64,000 nucleotides of DNA, taken from the NCBI GenBank assembly GCA_030220185.1, contig JASPKZ010007429.1, positions 260,001 to 324,000 on the forward strand, read 5' to 3'. A model generated the notes under the pieces. The model did no database searches and was not told the origin of the DNA. It was given only the letters and a program-made list of their open reading frames with translations. This DNA comes from Diploptera punctata. Lineage: Eukaryota; Arthropoda; Insecta; Blattodea; Blaberidae. Shown here in pieces: positions 21,232 to 30,989 of this stretch. A program made the position numbers and the translations under genes. The stretch's first letter is position 1. Every line of letters starts with the position of its first letter.

Positions 21232-21688
21232 GTATTGTTCAAAGTTAAAATTGGGAAACACATTATGAGGTTCTTAATTAATAAATTAATGAGTCATTTT
21301 AACATCTTACCTCATATTTCATGTTTTATCAAACACGGTAACTATAGTTTTCAAATGATCATAATGGCGGTAGTCATAATGGCGGTTGAAAATGAATGAC
21401 AAGATCATTTGAAAACTATAGTTACCGTGTTTGATAAAACATGAAATATGAGGTAAGATGTTAAAATGACTCATTAATTTATTAAACGTATTGTTGCTTA
21501 GATCAGTTGGAACACAATTCATAATTTGTTAACATGTCTGAAGAAGGTACAGTGTACCGAAACAGCTGTCACTGAATTATATAATAAATATGAAAATCAA
21601 ACAAAACTACGTTTTATTTTTATTTAATTAATAAATATGGATTTTCATCAAGTAAACGCCAACTCAATTGATTATTAAACAAACAAAC
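21220..21688 (+). mobile_element. Penelope-like/retrozyme-like element P4 with TSD
   Basis: 445-bp insertion (21232-21676) flanked by AAACAAACAAAC at 21220-21231 and 21677-21688. It contains perfect 79-bp inverted arms (21280-21358 and 21404-21482) around a ~45-bp loop, then a hammerhead-like core at 21536-21572. No protein is encoded. Assignment to Penelope-like elements rests on the inverted-arm plus hammerhead layout shared with P1-P3 and is inference. A retrozyme-type non-coding element is the alternative. Confidence 0.65.
21533..21575 (+). ncRNA. Candidate hammerhead ribozyme (type I, short stem III)
   Basis: CTGAAGA (21538-21544) matches the CUGANGA core. One extra A follows, then stem II GGTAC/GTACC (21546-21550 and 21554-21558) with loop AGT. 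GAAA is at 21559-21562. Stem III C-A/T-G closes a 2-nt GC loop, with A21562 pairing U21569, then C21570, giving a GUC cleavage triplet. Stem I is weak: T37-A71 and G36-C72 pair, then mismatches. Every core nucleotide of the hammerhead consensus is present. Confidence 0.7.
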
Positions 21689-21715
21689 ATTCATTTTTAT
21701 ATATTAGATATAGCC

Positions 21716-22975
21716 ACAATTGAATAAATTAGTAAAATTAGTATATTAACTAGCCCTTTTAGAGAACATTTTCTTAATAAAAGTACCTTTAAACGCATAT
21801 CAATAAAATGCGTTGATTTATAGAATAACACGAATATTTCTGGATTATCATTGGTACACGTGGATGCGAAGCCAGCAGCCGACTGGTATGCTAAGGGGTT
21901 TCCAGGCCTAGCGAGCGCGCCATGGAGTTAGATAAGATATTTGAATACAAGCATCGGCAAGAGACCGTAACGGGCTCCAATACCTTGAAGAAGTATTGAA
22001 TTATGCCCCTCGTTGTGGCGACAATTTGAAGAAGTATTTAGTCAGTTCTTCATTATTTTCCACGTTGTGGGCGCAATTTTGAAGGATTAGTGTCCAAAAA
22101 TAATAAATAAGAATTACTGGTTCAGGTTGGGTTTGATTTTCCGGTAGAGCTGGATTCTCTTCTCAAGGTCGAAGTTGGTACACAGGATAGGAAAACACTT
22201 TAAAAAATCACTAATAATAAATTTATTCATTTTGTAAGTTCCCAGCAGATTAAGTAAATTTAAGTGATATTATTCTTCACTGTCAGTTAAATATATTATT
22301 TTCTTGTCTGAAATCAATTACTCTTCTGGTATTAAATTTCACATTTTATCAGGAGAGTTGTTAACTTATAGCTTCTATCTTTGATGAAAGTTATATGCAG
22401 ACTCCTAGAGTAATTCTGTTATAATATTAAAGAACATTATTACATCACATGATTTTAATTTAAATTCTATTGGTTAATGGTCCATTAAATACCAGGTTTA
22501 AATTTGATTGGTTAAATCAAAAGTTAATTGTTTTTTTTAACATCCAATCAGAATTTAGTATACTTTTATTTAAAAATATTAAGTTAAGCAGGTGTTCTTA
22601 TTACAGTTATAATAGAAAGCTTTATATTTCAGACAACAATGACTTAAGACATAATTTTAAAAGCATTATTTAGAAAGACTTATATAATACAATTTCTTTA
22701 ATTGTTATCGAGACATTTTTATTCAACAATAAACAACAATTAATTATTTAGATGTTTTTCTTTATTTAAGTTATATTTAAATATTAAAAGAATTTTAAAA
22801 TATAAAATTAACTTTAACTTTCATATTTAATATAATATTAAAATACTGCTATAACCTGCAAGGGTTATGCTGTTGATATCTAGGAAATCAACTCATGCTT
22901 AAAAAAGTCATGATTTCTCTTTAAATGCAAAACTACTTCTAATTGGATATTACAGACTGCTAAATTAGGGTAATT
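21716..22975. other. Unassigned AT-rich region
   Basis: About 1.2 kb with no tRNA, no recognised repeat and no ORF with a domain. 21860-22060 is GC-richer, with repeated GAAGAAGTATT motifs (about 21985 and 22030). The 67-codon ORF at 22470 has no recognisable feature. Confidence 0.35.
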
Positions 22976-22978
22976 AAA

Positions 22979-23634
22979 ACTAACTCAGTGGTACTATCGA
23001 ACCCATAGGTTCATGACCGCGCGGACATAAGCTTTCCATACATCCCTATCCTGAGCTAATGTTTTCCAATTATCCTCTGTATAATTTACTTCCCTCAAGT
23101 TAAGGTACATAATAATCTTCCACCTCATTCTTGGTCTACCAACTGGGCGTTTTCTCTCTGTTTTCCTACAAGTAGCTTCCATGCCCCTTTTTTCATTCCC
23201 CATTCGTGCCACATGTCCTGCCCATCGCAGTCTACGTGACTTTACTGTTTTTATTATATCTTGTTTTCTATAAAGGTCAGGTAGCTCATTGTTCGCCTGT
23301 CTGTTCATCTCTCTTTGGTTCAAAAATTTTCCTTAGAACTTTATTCTCAAATACGCGTAATCTCCTTTCCTCCCTTAAAATAAGAGCCCATGTTCCGCAT
23401 CCATATAATATAACTGGGAGAATAACAATTTTATATATTTTCAGTTTAATGTTTTTGAAATGAGTTGGGACGACACGAGTCCCTGCAATAGCCTATATAA
23501 TAGCATGCATTTCCAGAATTGAGCCTATGTTTAATTTCTTTGTGGATCTCATTTCTATTTGTAGTTATTGTTCCTAAGTATTTGAATTCAGCCACTTCTT
23601 CAAAATTTCCCTCATTTGTCATTAGCTGTCCTAA
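22979..23634 (-). mobile_element. LINE-A C-terminal fragment
   Basis: The minus-strand ORF at 22994-23323 holds RLRWAGHVARMGNE, RPVGRPRMRW and VNYTEDNWKTLAQDRDVWKAY motifs. Upstream parts, such as a YGCGTWALI relic of YGCETWTLT, are in other frames. Ends just inside the GQLMTNEGNF coding block. It lies ~120 bp downstream of the ABCG exon, seen along the minus strand. Confidence 0.85.
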
Positions 23635-23752
23635 TCTATAAAGGCAATTTTCCTGAAATAAACAATATTTAAAGAAAAAAACTAATAGCGAATGTGTTTA
23701 CTCAATTATTTATCTTATCAGCAGTATATTTATTTAAATTGGTAACACTTAC

Positions 23753-23870
23753 GTATATCCTGCTAATATATCCATAAGCGTTGACTTCCCAGCTCCTGAT
23801 GGACCCATGATAGCCGTCAGCTCGCCTGATTGGAAGTCTCCGTTTATTCTCTTCAGGATACATTTTGATT
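23753..23870 (-). CDS. Internal exon of an ABCG-type ABC transporter (Walker A exon)
   Basis: 118-nt exon on the minus strand between a TTTCTTTTAG acceptor (AG at 23871-23872) and a GTAAGT donor (23747-23752). With 2 nt of split codon at each end it encodes 38 whole codons without a stop: a [12 protein letters not shown] start, then SGELTAIMG, the Walker A P-loop GPSGAGKST, and LMDILAGY. This is the ATP-binding beginning of the nucleotide-binding domain of ABCG half-transporters (white/ABCG1 type), which move lipids, sterols or pigment precursors across membranes. All P-loop residues are intact, so the exon looks functional. The signature motif, Walker B and membrane-domain exons must lie elsewhere; I could not find them here. 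The exact ABCG member is not determined. Confidence 0.88.
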
Positions 23871-23935
23871 CTAAAAGAAAGAAATCATTAAGTCAAACCA
23901 TTATGCCACTTAATACTTGCATCATCCCGACTTTA

Positions 23936-24522
23936 AACTAACTAACTAACTCACTGGCACTATCGAACCCCGAGGTTCATGGCCGCGCGGATATAAGCTC
24001 TCCATACATCCCTATCCTGAGCTAATTTTTTCCAATCATCCCCTGTATAATCTACTTCCCTCAAATCATAGTTAATGTTATTCTCCCACTTCATTCTTTG
24101 TCTACCACGCCTTTCATTCCCCATTCGTGCCACATGTCCTGCCCATCGAAGTCTACCAGACTTAACTGTTCTCATTATATCTGGCTTCCTATAAAGACCA
24201 TGTAATTCATTGTTATTCAGTCTTCTCCATTCATATGTCTGTTCATCTCTCTTTAGTCCAAAAATGTTCCTAAGAACTTTATTCTCAAATACTCGTAATC
24301 TCCTTTCCTCCCTTAAAGTAAGAGTCCATGTTTCGCATCCATATAATATAACTGGTAGAATAATAGTTATATGTATTTTCAGTTTAACGTTTTTTGAAAG
24401 AAGTCGGGACTTAAAGGTTCCTTGAAATACATAATAGCACGCATTTCCAGAATTGAGCCTATGTTTAATTTCTTTGTGCATCTCATTCCTATTTGTGATT
24501 ATTGTTCCTACGTATTTTAATA
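23936..24522 (-). mobile_element. LINE-A C-terminal fragment
   Basis: The minus-strand ORF at 23960-24481 (173 aa) is open across IILPVILYGCETWTLTL, LRVFENKVLRNIFGLKRDEQ, RLRWAGHVARMGNE and WRAYIRAAMNLGVR. A ~20-residue deletion removes the GKPEGKRPVGRPR segment. It starts at a (AACT)n tail on the 3' side. It is the nearest repeat upstream of the ABCG exon. Confidence 0.9.
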
Positions 24523-24889
24523 TCTACAGCACATTCCTAGCATATTTTACGCGTGCAGATTTAACTTGGGCGAACAAAATTGTACATATTTTTGGCCAAG
24601 AAACGTTAAACTCCTTTCCATAATAGTTCTATTATTGTTAAGTGGGTAGTATCCAAAACTTCATTGAGCTCTTCTGAAAAGTTTAAAAAATTGAGTTAGG
24701 GAATCTGGTTCTAAGTAGGCGATATGTAAGAGCGACTTATATTTTATAATAGTAGCATCATGATACATACTGTATGGTTAACACAGGTCTTTGCCTTCAG
24801 AATTAATCTACTCGGCAGATAAGCTGATAACAGCTGGCATGTGTAATGAATTCATTTAAATATTATATTTATTCTGATTTTAAAATATA
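24523..24889. other. Unassigned sequence
   Basis: No recognised feature; a possible intronic remnant of the ABCG gene. Confidence 0.3.
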
Positions 24890-25433
24890 ATACTAACTCA
24901 CTGGCACTATCGAACCCTTAGGTTCATGGAACGTGGACATAAGCTCTCCGTTCATCCCTATCCTCAGCTAATGTTTTCCTATCATCCTCTGTATAATCTA
25001 CTTCCCTCAAATCATTGTTAATGTTTATTCTCCCTCCTCATTCTGGTCTGCCAACTGGGCGTTTTCCCTCTGGTTTTCCTACAAGAAGCTTCCGTGCGCC
25101 TCTTTCATTCCCCATTCGTTCCACATGTCCTGCCCATCGCAGTCTACGAGACTTAATAGTTTTTTACTATACCTGATTTCCTATAAAGGTCATATAGCTC
25201 ACTGTTACGTCTTCATTTGCCTGTCCATCTCTCTTTAGTCCAAAAAAATTCCTAAGAACTTTATTCTCAAATACTCGTAACCTTTTCCCCCTCCTTTAGA
25301 GAGTCCATATTTCGCATCCACATAATATAACTGGGAGAATAGTAGTTTTATATATGGGTAATTTCAGTTTAACTTTTTGAGAGGACAAGAACCCCTGTGA
25401 TGCATAATAGCATGCGTTTCCAGATTTGAGCCT
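24890..25433 (-). mobile_element. LINE-A C-terminal fragment, heavily mutated
   Basis: Minus-strand match to the LINE-A 3' 540 bp with many indels. No frame stays open for 60 codons. Confidence 0.8.
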
Positions 25434-25437
25434 ATAC

Positions 25438-25645
25438 ACCAATAACTAACTCACTGCCACTATCGAACCTGTAGGTTCGTGGCCACGCGGACATAAGCTC
25501 TCCACACATCCTATCCAGAGCGATTGCTTTCCAATCATTCCCTGTATAATCCACTTCCCTCAAATCATGGTTGATGCTATTCTCCCACCTCATTCTTGCT
25601 CAACAACTGGGAGTTTTCCCTCTGGTTTTCCTACAAGAAGCTATA
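25438..25645 (-). mobile_element. LINE-A 3' end, short
   Basis: The 3'-most ~200 bp of LINE-A, from CTAACTCACTGCCACTATCG to ACAAGAAGCT, next to the previous copy in the same orientation. The two may be separate insertions, since each has its own 3' end. Confidence 0.8.
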
Positions 25646-25649
25646 TACA

Positions 25650-26200
25650 GCACTACCATCACAATACATAATATGATATTTTGTATTGTCCAAATTTTAA
25701 AAATAATAGCAGAAAAGTGAACAAACGTTATATTTCAGATTTTAGTGCATGGTTCTTTCTTTTGTTTATTTTTTTACGTACCTTTATAACAACTTTTTTT
25801 TTGTCAAGTTTTGATGCTGAATATTATACTTACGAAAGTACAGATACGGATATAACAATTAATACCAAAGGATAGGAAGCTTTTAACAGTTCTTTGTTTC
25901 TGTATCACTCACATGGTTTCTACATATGGCTGAAGTCACAAGGCCAACGACCGAGTCATCGGAAATGTGTTTATCTCTGTTACAAGGTTCATTCAATATT
26001 TCTTGGAATGTTGAGTCTGTTTTTTTATTTTGTTTATTTTATAAGAGGCCAGCAGTGTTAACCATTTAATAAATAAATAAAGAAAATAAACCCTTGGAAA
26101 GATATGACCTATATCTGAGGTTCAGATAGAGAAGTAGGAGGTACTTCATATTAAAATTATTATAGGAAAAAATTGAGGTATTGTACAGTACATCTTTTAC
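25650..26200. other. Unassigned sequence
   Basis: AT-rich; the ORF at 25681-25875 has no recognisable domain. Confidence 0.3.
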
Positions 26201-26204
26201 GCAG

Positions 26205-26300
26205 AAACGTCCGTGATTACAACCTGGTATATCGTCGCAGTCTGTTAATGGATTTATACGAAACTGGTATCATTAGAAAGAGAAATTCAAAGAATGTACA
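26205..26300 (+). repeat. Repeat G fragment with conserved DLYETG peptide
   Basis: Encodes YNLVYRRSLLMDLYETGIIR. The minus strand at 28440-28520 encodes a matching YNMV-NRSQLLDLYETGVIR stretch. Origin unknown; it could be a decayed gene-family member or a repeat. Confidence 0.5.
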
Positions 26301-26439
26301 ATTTATATGTTAGCAGAAACAGATGGCAGCACAGATAAGAAAATAGTAAAAGAAGAAAAGCGCTGTTCACTGATATTTCACTTGTAATTAAAGCATTGTT
26401 GGAGACAAAGAAGTTGTGTTAAATGGTATTGTTATATTT

Positions 26440-26650
26440 TCAAGTGTGAGCAACATTTAGAGGGTTCTGGTGAATCAACGGCTTGCAGGAAGATGAATTG
26501 GGCGCGCTGGGAACCAATATAATGTCTTATCCAGTTGTCCTCCGAGGTCTCCTGACTAAACCGTCTGTGACTTCTTTTTGTGGGGTCACATAAAAAACCT
26601 TGTCTATATACTTCTACTACCTCAAAATCTGCAAGAGCTTCCACTCCGTA
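26440..26650 (+). mobile_element. mariner-superfamily transposase C-terminal remnant
   Basis: The plus strand reads PPRSPD-TVCDFFLWGHIKN and LQEL, the last catalytic-Asp region of Tc1/mariner-superfamily transposases of the CDFFLWG type. A stop and frameshifts are present. The complete mariner at 26651-27960 is inserted at its 3' side. Confidence 0.75.
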
Positions 26651-27960
26651 CGAGGGTCACTAGATAAGTTTTGAGACACGGGAGTATGGCGACAGAAATG
26701 CAATAGACTAATATACCGTTTGAAAGCCCAACTCTCGAACGTCAAAACCATAGCAGGTAGAAACGATTCCTTTCAGTTGTCTCTGAGCAGCACCTTTGTG
26801 AAGTAGTCTGTGCGTAGTGAAATCAAACATGTCCTATGGAGCTTGAGAGGGAGTATTTTCTTGCTAAGATTTTATATGATTTTAAGTGCGGTTTAAATGA
26901 GTCACAAACACTTGAGCAACTCACACAGACATTTGGGGAACTTGCTCATTCACGTACAATAGTTTTCCCCTGATTTCCTGAATTTAAGAGGGAGAGAGAA
27001 CATCCCTTTAAAAATGAAGGGTGAAGTGGGAGGTCAGCAACAGTGGTTACCGAAGAAAACGTCTCTGCAGTGGAGACTCTGATTACGAAAGATCCGCGAC
27101 TGGCCTATAAGGACATCGAGGGGGCCCTAGGGATTAGTTCGCCAAGTGTTTCCATCACCCTGCACCAATACTTAAGAGTGAGGAAAATGTCTTGCCGATA
27201 GGTGCCACACACACTTGTCAGAAGGACATAAACACACTAGGGTGGATTTGTGCAGAGAAATGCTGGCGAGATTCAACAACGGGGACTACCGCCGGGTGTC
27301 AGACATAGTGACAGGTGAACGAAACTTGGATCTACCAGTTTGACCGTGAAAAAATGCACCAATCATTGGTATGGGTCTTGCCAGATGAGCACCCTCCGAC
27401 CAAAGTCAAAAGGCCTAGGGGTGTGGGGGAGAAAATGGTGGCCACTTTCTTCTCAACAAGTGGTCATCTGACTACAGTTGTACTAGAGGATCAGGGGACA
27501 GTTACTACTGAATAGTATACAGAAGTCTGTCTCCCCAAAGTCTTCTCAAAGACTCAGGAGAAGCGGCCAAAGAGTGGGACTGTGGGGAATTCTGCTCCAC
27601 CATGACGATGCTTCTTTGCACACAGCCAATGCAACAATTAGGTTTCTGGAAAAGACGCCGGTGAAATTAAGGTCTCATTCAGCCTACTACAGTCTGGACC
27701 TAGCTCCGTGCGACTATTTCCAGTTCCCGAACGTGAAGATCTGCATGCGCGGACACCAATTTCCTAGCCTAGAAGATGCTGTTGGAGGAGCTTAGTGCAG
27801 TGTCTGAGATCGAGTGGCGTGGCTGCTTCCAGAAGTGGTTCCAGAGGTTGCAACGGTGTGTAGAATGTGCTGTGGAGAGTTGTTTGAAAATATATGATAG
27901 GTATGGAAACTCTATCATGGCCCATTGTTGCACATCTCAAAACTTATCTGGTGACCTACG
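26651..27960 (+). mobile_element. Complete but inactivated mariner element (1310 bp)
   Basis: Terminal inverted repeats of ~28 bp (GGTCACTAGATAAG on the left, CTTATCTGGTGACC on the right) lie between TA dinucleotides at 26649-26650 and 27961-27962. The length is typical of mariner. A transposase starts with MELEREYFLAKIL near 26839. It is broken by frameshifts at about 26970 and again at about 27312, where an extra A in GGTGAACGAAACTTGG disrupts the GDETWI motif of the first catalytic Asp. Later stretches WIYQFDREK, LLHHDDASLHTA and SLDLAPCDYF are recognisable. Spacing between the second and third Asp is one residue longer than D34D because of a YYS for YS insertion. Confidence 0.92.
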
Positions 27961-27969
27961 TATTACTGA

Positions 27970-28065
27970 CCAGTTCTGGTAACTGTAGCCGTTTTGGAGA
28001 AACCAAAGGCGCGTGGTAGGAGGGAACACTGCTGAGTGGGGGGAGAGAACTAGTAGCCACGCAAA
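27970..28065 (+). repeat. Repeat J fragment
   Basis: CCAAAGGCGCG and GAGAGAACTAGTAGCCACGC match the reverse complement of 57056-57150. Function unknown. Confidence 0.55.
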
Positions 28066-28159
28066 AAAAAAACACTTTCTTATTAATAATAATAATTGAA
28101 TAAATTGTTATAAAACAACGCTGTTCTATAATACAAATCTAAACTTTTTAGTCAACAAC

Positions 28160-28560
28160 AAAAAAAAATCACTAACACAGAACTAGTAGATAAGAGAACA
28201 CAACGTGTAGTAACTATTGTTTTCTAAACTGAGAGTTGTTGCTGGCAGTACCTGCAACTCGTATAGATCCCTCAAATATGGCTGAAGAAGCCAGAACTAC
28301 ACAGCAATTGCCGCAATCGAATCCATCCCCGTAGATATGTTGGGGCATGTGTGGTGCGAGTCGGAATATCGCCTTGATGTCTGCAGCGTGACACGTGGAG
28401 CACACATCGAGTGTCTTTGAAGTAGATACTATTTTTTTTAGTTTCTCTTTCTAATGACTCCAGTTTCATATAGATCCAACAACTGACTGCGATTCTATAC
28501 CATGTTGTAACCACAGAATGTTTTTGCGCACATAGTGTATCTTATATAGGCCTACAAGCT
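28160..28560 (-). repeat. Repeat G, longer copy
   Basis: The minus strand includes the DLYETGVIRKRN-type peptide near 28440-28520. It ends with a TCTCAGTTTAGAAAACA block that also occurs at 56355-56375 on the plus strand. The 80- and 63-codon ORFs here show no known domain. Confidence 0.5.
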
Positions 28561-28584
28561 ATTATAACCAAGGCAACCAAGCGG

Positions 28585-28975
28585 GACTAATTAACTCACT
28601 GGCTGTATCGAACCCGTAGGTTCATGGCCGTGCGTGCATAAACTCTCCATACATCCCTAACCTGAACCAATATTTTCCAATCATCTCTTGTATAATCTAC
28701 TTCCCTCAAATCATGGATAATGTTATTCTTCCGCTCCATTCTTGGTCTACCAACTGGGCGTTTTCCTTCTGGTTTTCCTACAAGAAGCTTCCATGCACCT
28801 CTTTCATTTCCCATTCGTGCCACATGTCCTGCCCATCACAGTTTACGAGACTTAACTGTACCGTATATCTGGCTTCCTATAGGCCCTACATACCATGTAG
28901 CTCACTATTATATGTTGTTTTCTCAATTTATTTGTCTGCGTCTTTTTTTTGGTCCAAATTTTTTTCCCCAAGCGG
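28585..28975 (-). mobile_element. LINE-A C-terminal fragment
   Basis: The minus ORF at 28596-28823 has ARMGNERGAWKLLVGKPEG, RPVGRPRMERKN and a WRVYARTAMNLRVRY end. Upstream parts are degenerate. Confidence 0.85.
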
Positions 28976-29375
28976 GACTAAAAATTTTAATTTAAAATTT
29001 TCTATCTCTGGACTAAGAATGTGGCGGTTTACAAAGTTTTAATCGCTAATGTTAAATGCATATTTTCCATTAAAAAATATGAGAAAATATAGCTTAAGAC
29101 GTGCAATTAGAAGATGACCTCTTTTACAGTTTTAGTAACATAAATATAAATGGACAATGTAATCTATTATCATTGACCAATAAGAAAATAAGAAAGGACG
29201 ATTGTACTCAAATATCACGAAAGAAAAATATTGTTCTTTTTTATCAATTCCATAACCGGAATGATTACCCAAACGTCCTCGTTATCGTTGTTTTGGATTT
29301 GATAGCGAGTGCTACTGTACTTAGTCTAAACTTTCTAAACATAAATACGTCATGATTAATTCATTCTAATAACTA

Positions 29376-29545
29376 GTTGAAGACCAAGAATGAGGTGGGA
29401 GAATAACATTAACCATGATTTAAGGGAAATAGATTATATAGGGGATGTTTGGAAAAACATAAGCACAGGATAGGGATGTATGGATAGGTTTATATCCGCG
29501 CGGCCATGAACCTAAGGGTTGGATGGTGTCAGTGAGTTAGTTATG
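29376..29545 (+). mobile_element. LINE-A 3' end, 170 bp
   Basis: Plus-strand match from CAAGAATGAGGTGGGAGAAT to the GTCAGTGAGTTAGTTA tail. The frame is interrupted by GTTTGGAAAAACATAAGC indels. Confidence 0.8.
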
Positions 29546-29561
29546 TCTATCTATTTGCAGT

Positions 29562-29790
29562 GTTCTGCCCTAGGGCAGCTCTTTCACTGCAATCATAGCA
29601 TTTTCATGCTATGCTTTGCAGCTTTACTAGGGAATTATATAGGCGTGGTAGTTTCCCGTTGCTTCCACACCGAGGGAGGATGGTGATGGCCGGATGATGT
29701 TTGGGGACCGTTTGAGCCTCAAAGCTTCCTGACATTTGTCTTGCAGATGAAGAAAAATCCCGAAATCTCACCAAGGAACCGTGCGTGAAT
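29562..29790 (-). mobile_element. SINE-1, 3' two-thirds
   Basis: Minus strand from CGGTTCCTTGGTGAG through GACAAATGTCAGGAAGC to CTGCCCTAGGGCAGAAC. The head is missing. Confidence 0.8.
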
Positions 29791-29914
29791 AAGGAGCTTT
29801 TTAATAAACCAAATCCTTAGTCGTCAAGGTAAAATTCTGGATTTAAATTTCATTTAGGATTTATTTAATCTTAATCACCTTTTTATAACTTTTTTTTTCT
29901 TCCAAATGCCCCAG

Positions 29915-30085
29915 GTTTGCCTTTCGACATTCCTGGTTTATCTCCTGGCATGGCGTACTTGTAACCCACTTCTGAGGTTGGGGCGCCTGGAAGACGGGGT
30001 TACGTTGCCCCGATGATATGATGGGTGATGGTGATGATGCGCCAGGAGAGTCCCTAATCCTAAGCTTCACCTAAGATGAATATGA
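29915..30085 (-). mobile_element. SINE-7 type short repeat, copy 3
   Basis: Minus strand carries CCCCGTCTTCCAGGCGCC, CCAACCTCAGAAGTGGG and CAGGAGATAAACCAGGAATG. The block GGAGAGTCCCTAATCCTAAG also occurs at 62610-62625. Confidence 0.6.
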
Positions 30086-30271
30086 CTGATGATGATTGCC
30101 ATATGATTTCGGGGACCGTTTGGGCCATAAAGTTTTCCTGACATTTGTCTTACAGGTGAGGTAAAACCCCGATAAAAACCTCACCCAGAAAAACTGTCCC
30201 GACCGGGGATCGAACCCGGGCCCGCTGCGTGACAAGGCAGCACGCTACCTCGAGACCACAGCGGTGGACTT
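30086..30271 (-). mobile_element. SINE-1, head portion
   Basis: Minus strand: GTCCACCGCTGTGGTCTCGA start with both Pol III boxes, ending at the ATATGGCAATCATC region. Close to the family consensus, so probably young. Confidence 0.88.
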
Positions 30272-30384
30272 TTATAACAACATTTATAATGTTAAATGAA
30301 CGACCATACACAATAACATAATTCTGCATACTCTATACAATTGTGTTTTTTTTTTCAACTTGAAGGCGCTTCTTATTAGAGCTA

Positions 30385-30545
30385 CCAAAACTCCTCACGA
30401 TGCTAAGTAAGTAAAGCACCAGTCCCATACTAGCCGAAATTCCATGAGAAAATTTCTTCCCCCATGGAGACTCGAACCAGCGTACGTTCCCGTAGCTCTG
30501 CGCTAAGGCATCTTTCCTTAACCACTCTAATAAGAGAACTGTCAA
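30385..30545 (-). mobile_element. SINE-6, head portion
   Basis: Minus strand: GAGTGGTTAAGGAAAGATGC box A region and CTGGTTCGAGTCTCC box B, then GGGGGAAGAAATTTTCTCAT and CAGTATGGGACTGGTGC-type body. Confidence 0.75.
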
Positions 30546-30985
30546 AAAAAAACTGCCGTTTTAACTGCAATACACTAAAATCCAGCGCCAAATATCTCAT
30601 GTAAACTATACGGAAGTAACACAACTCCTGTATCGGCAGACTGGATAACCCTCACTACCCGCCGTCCGCGCCTCGTCCCATCTCACTTCACTCCGCTCTT
30701 AACTCTCGTGCAGGGATGTACATCTGCTCCGTACCGTGGATTACCATTGTTGAATTCTGGCTTCGATTTCTGTGCCTTGCAGTTAAAAATGGCAGATAAT
30801 TTTTTGGACACGGCCTTGATACATCACAACGCTTCTCTGGGAGAAATTTAAAAGTAGGATTTGGCATGCAATGGTTGAGAGACAACGGCGCGGTGTATAT
30901 ATAGGCTTATATATACACCCACACAAACAAACCTTCTAGATACAACCAAATAATCTAGACACGGTGTATTAGATGTTAAAGCATT
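30546..30985. other. Unassigned sequence
   Basis: GC-richer than average around 30640-30780. ORFs on the minus strand have no recognisable domain. Confidence 0.3.
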
Positions 30986-30989
30986 TATA

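Noticed and set aside
28270..28305. Second perfect hammerhead core (CTGAAGAAGCC)
   Set aside because: No GAAA segment or stem II partner follows; chance match.
28713..29042. 109-aa plus-strand ORF
   Set aside because: Antisense of LINE-A C-terminal sequence; similar antisense ORFs recur at 24210-24425, 35763-35951, 48469-48693 and 53927-54151.
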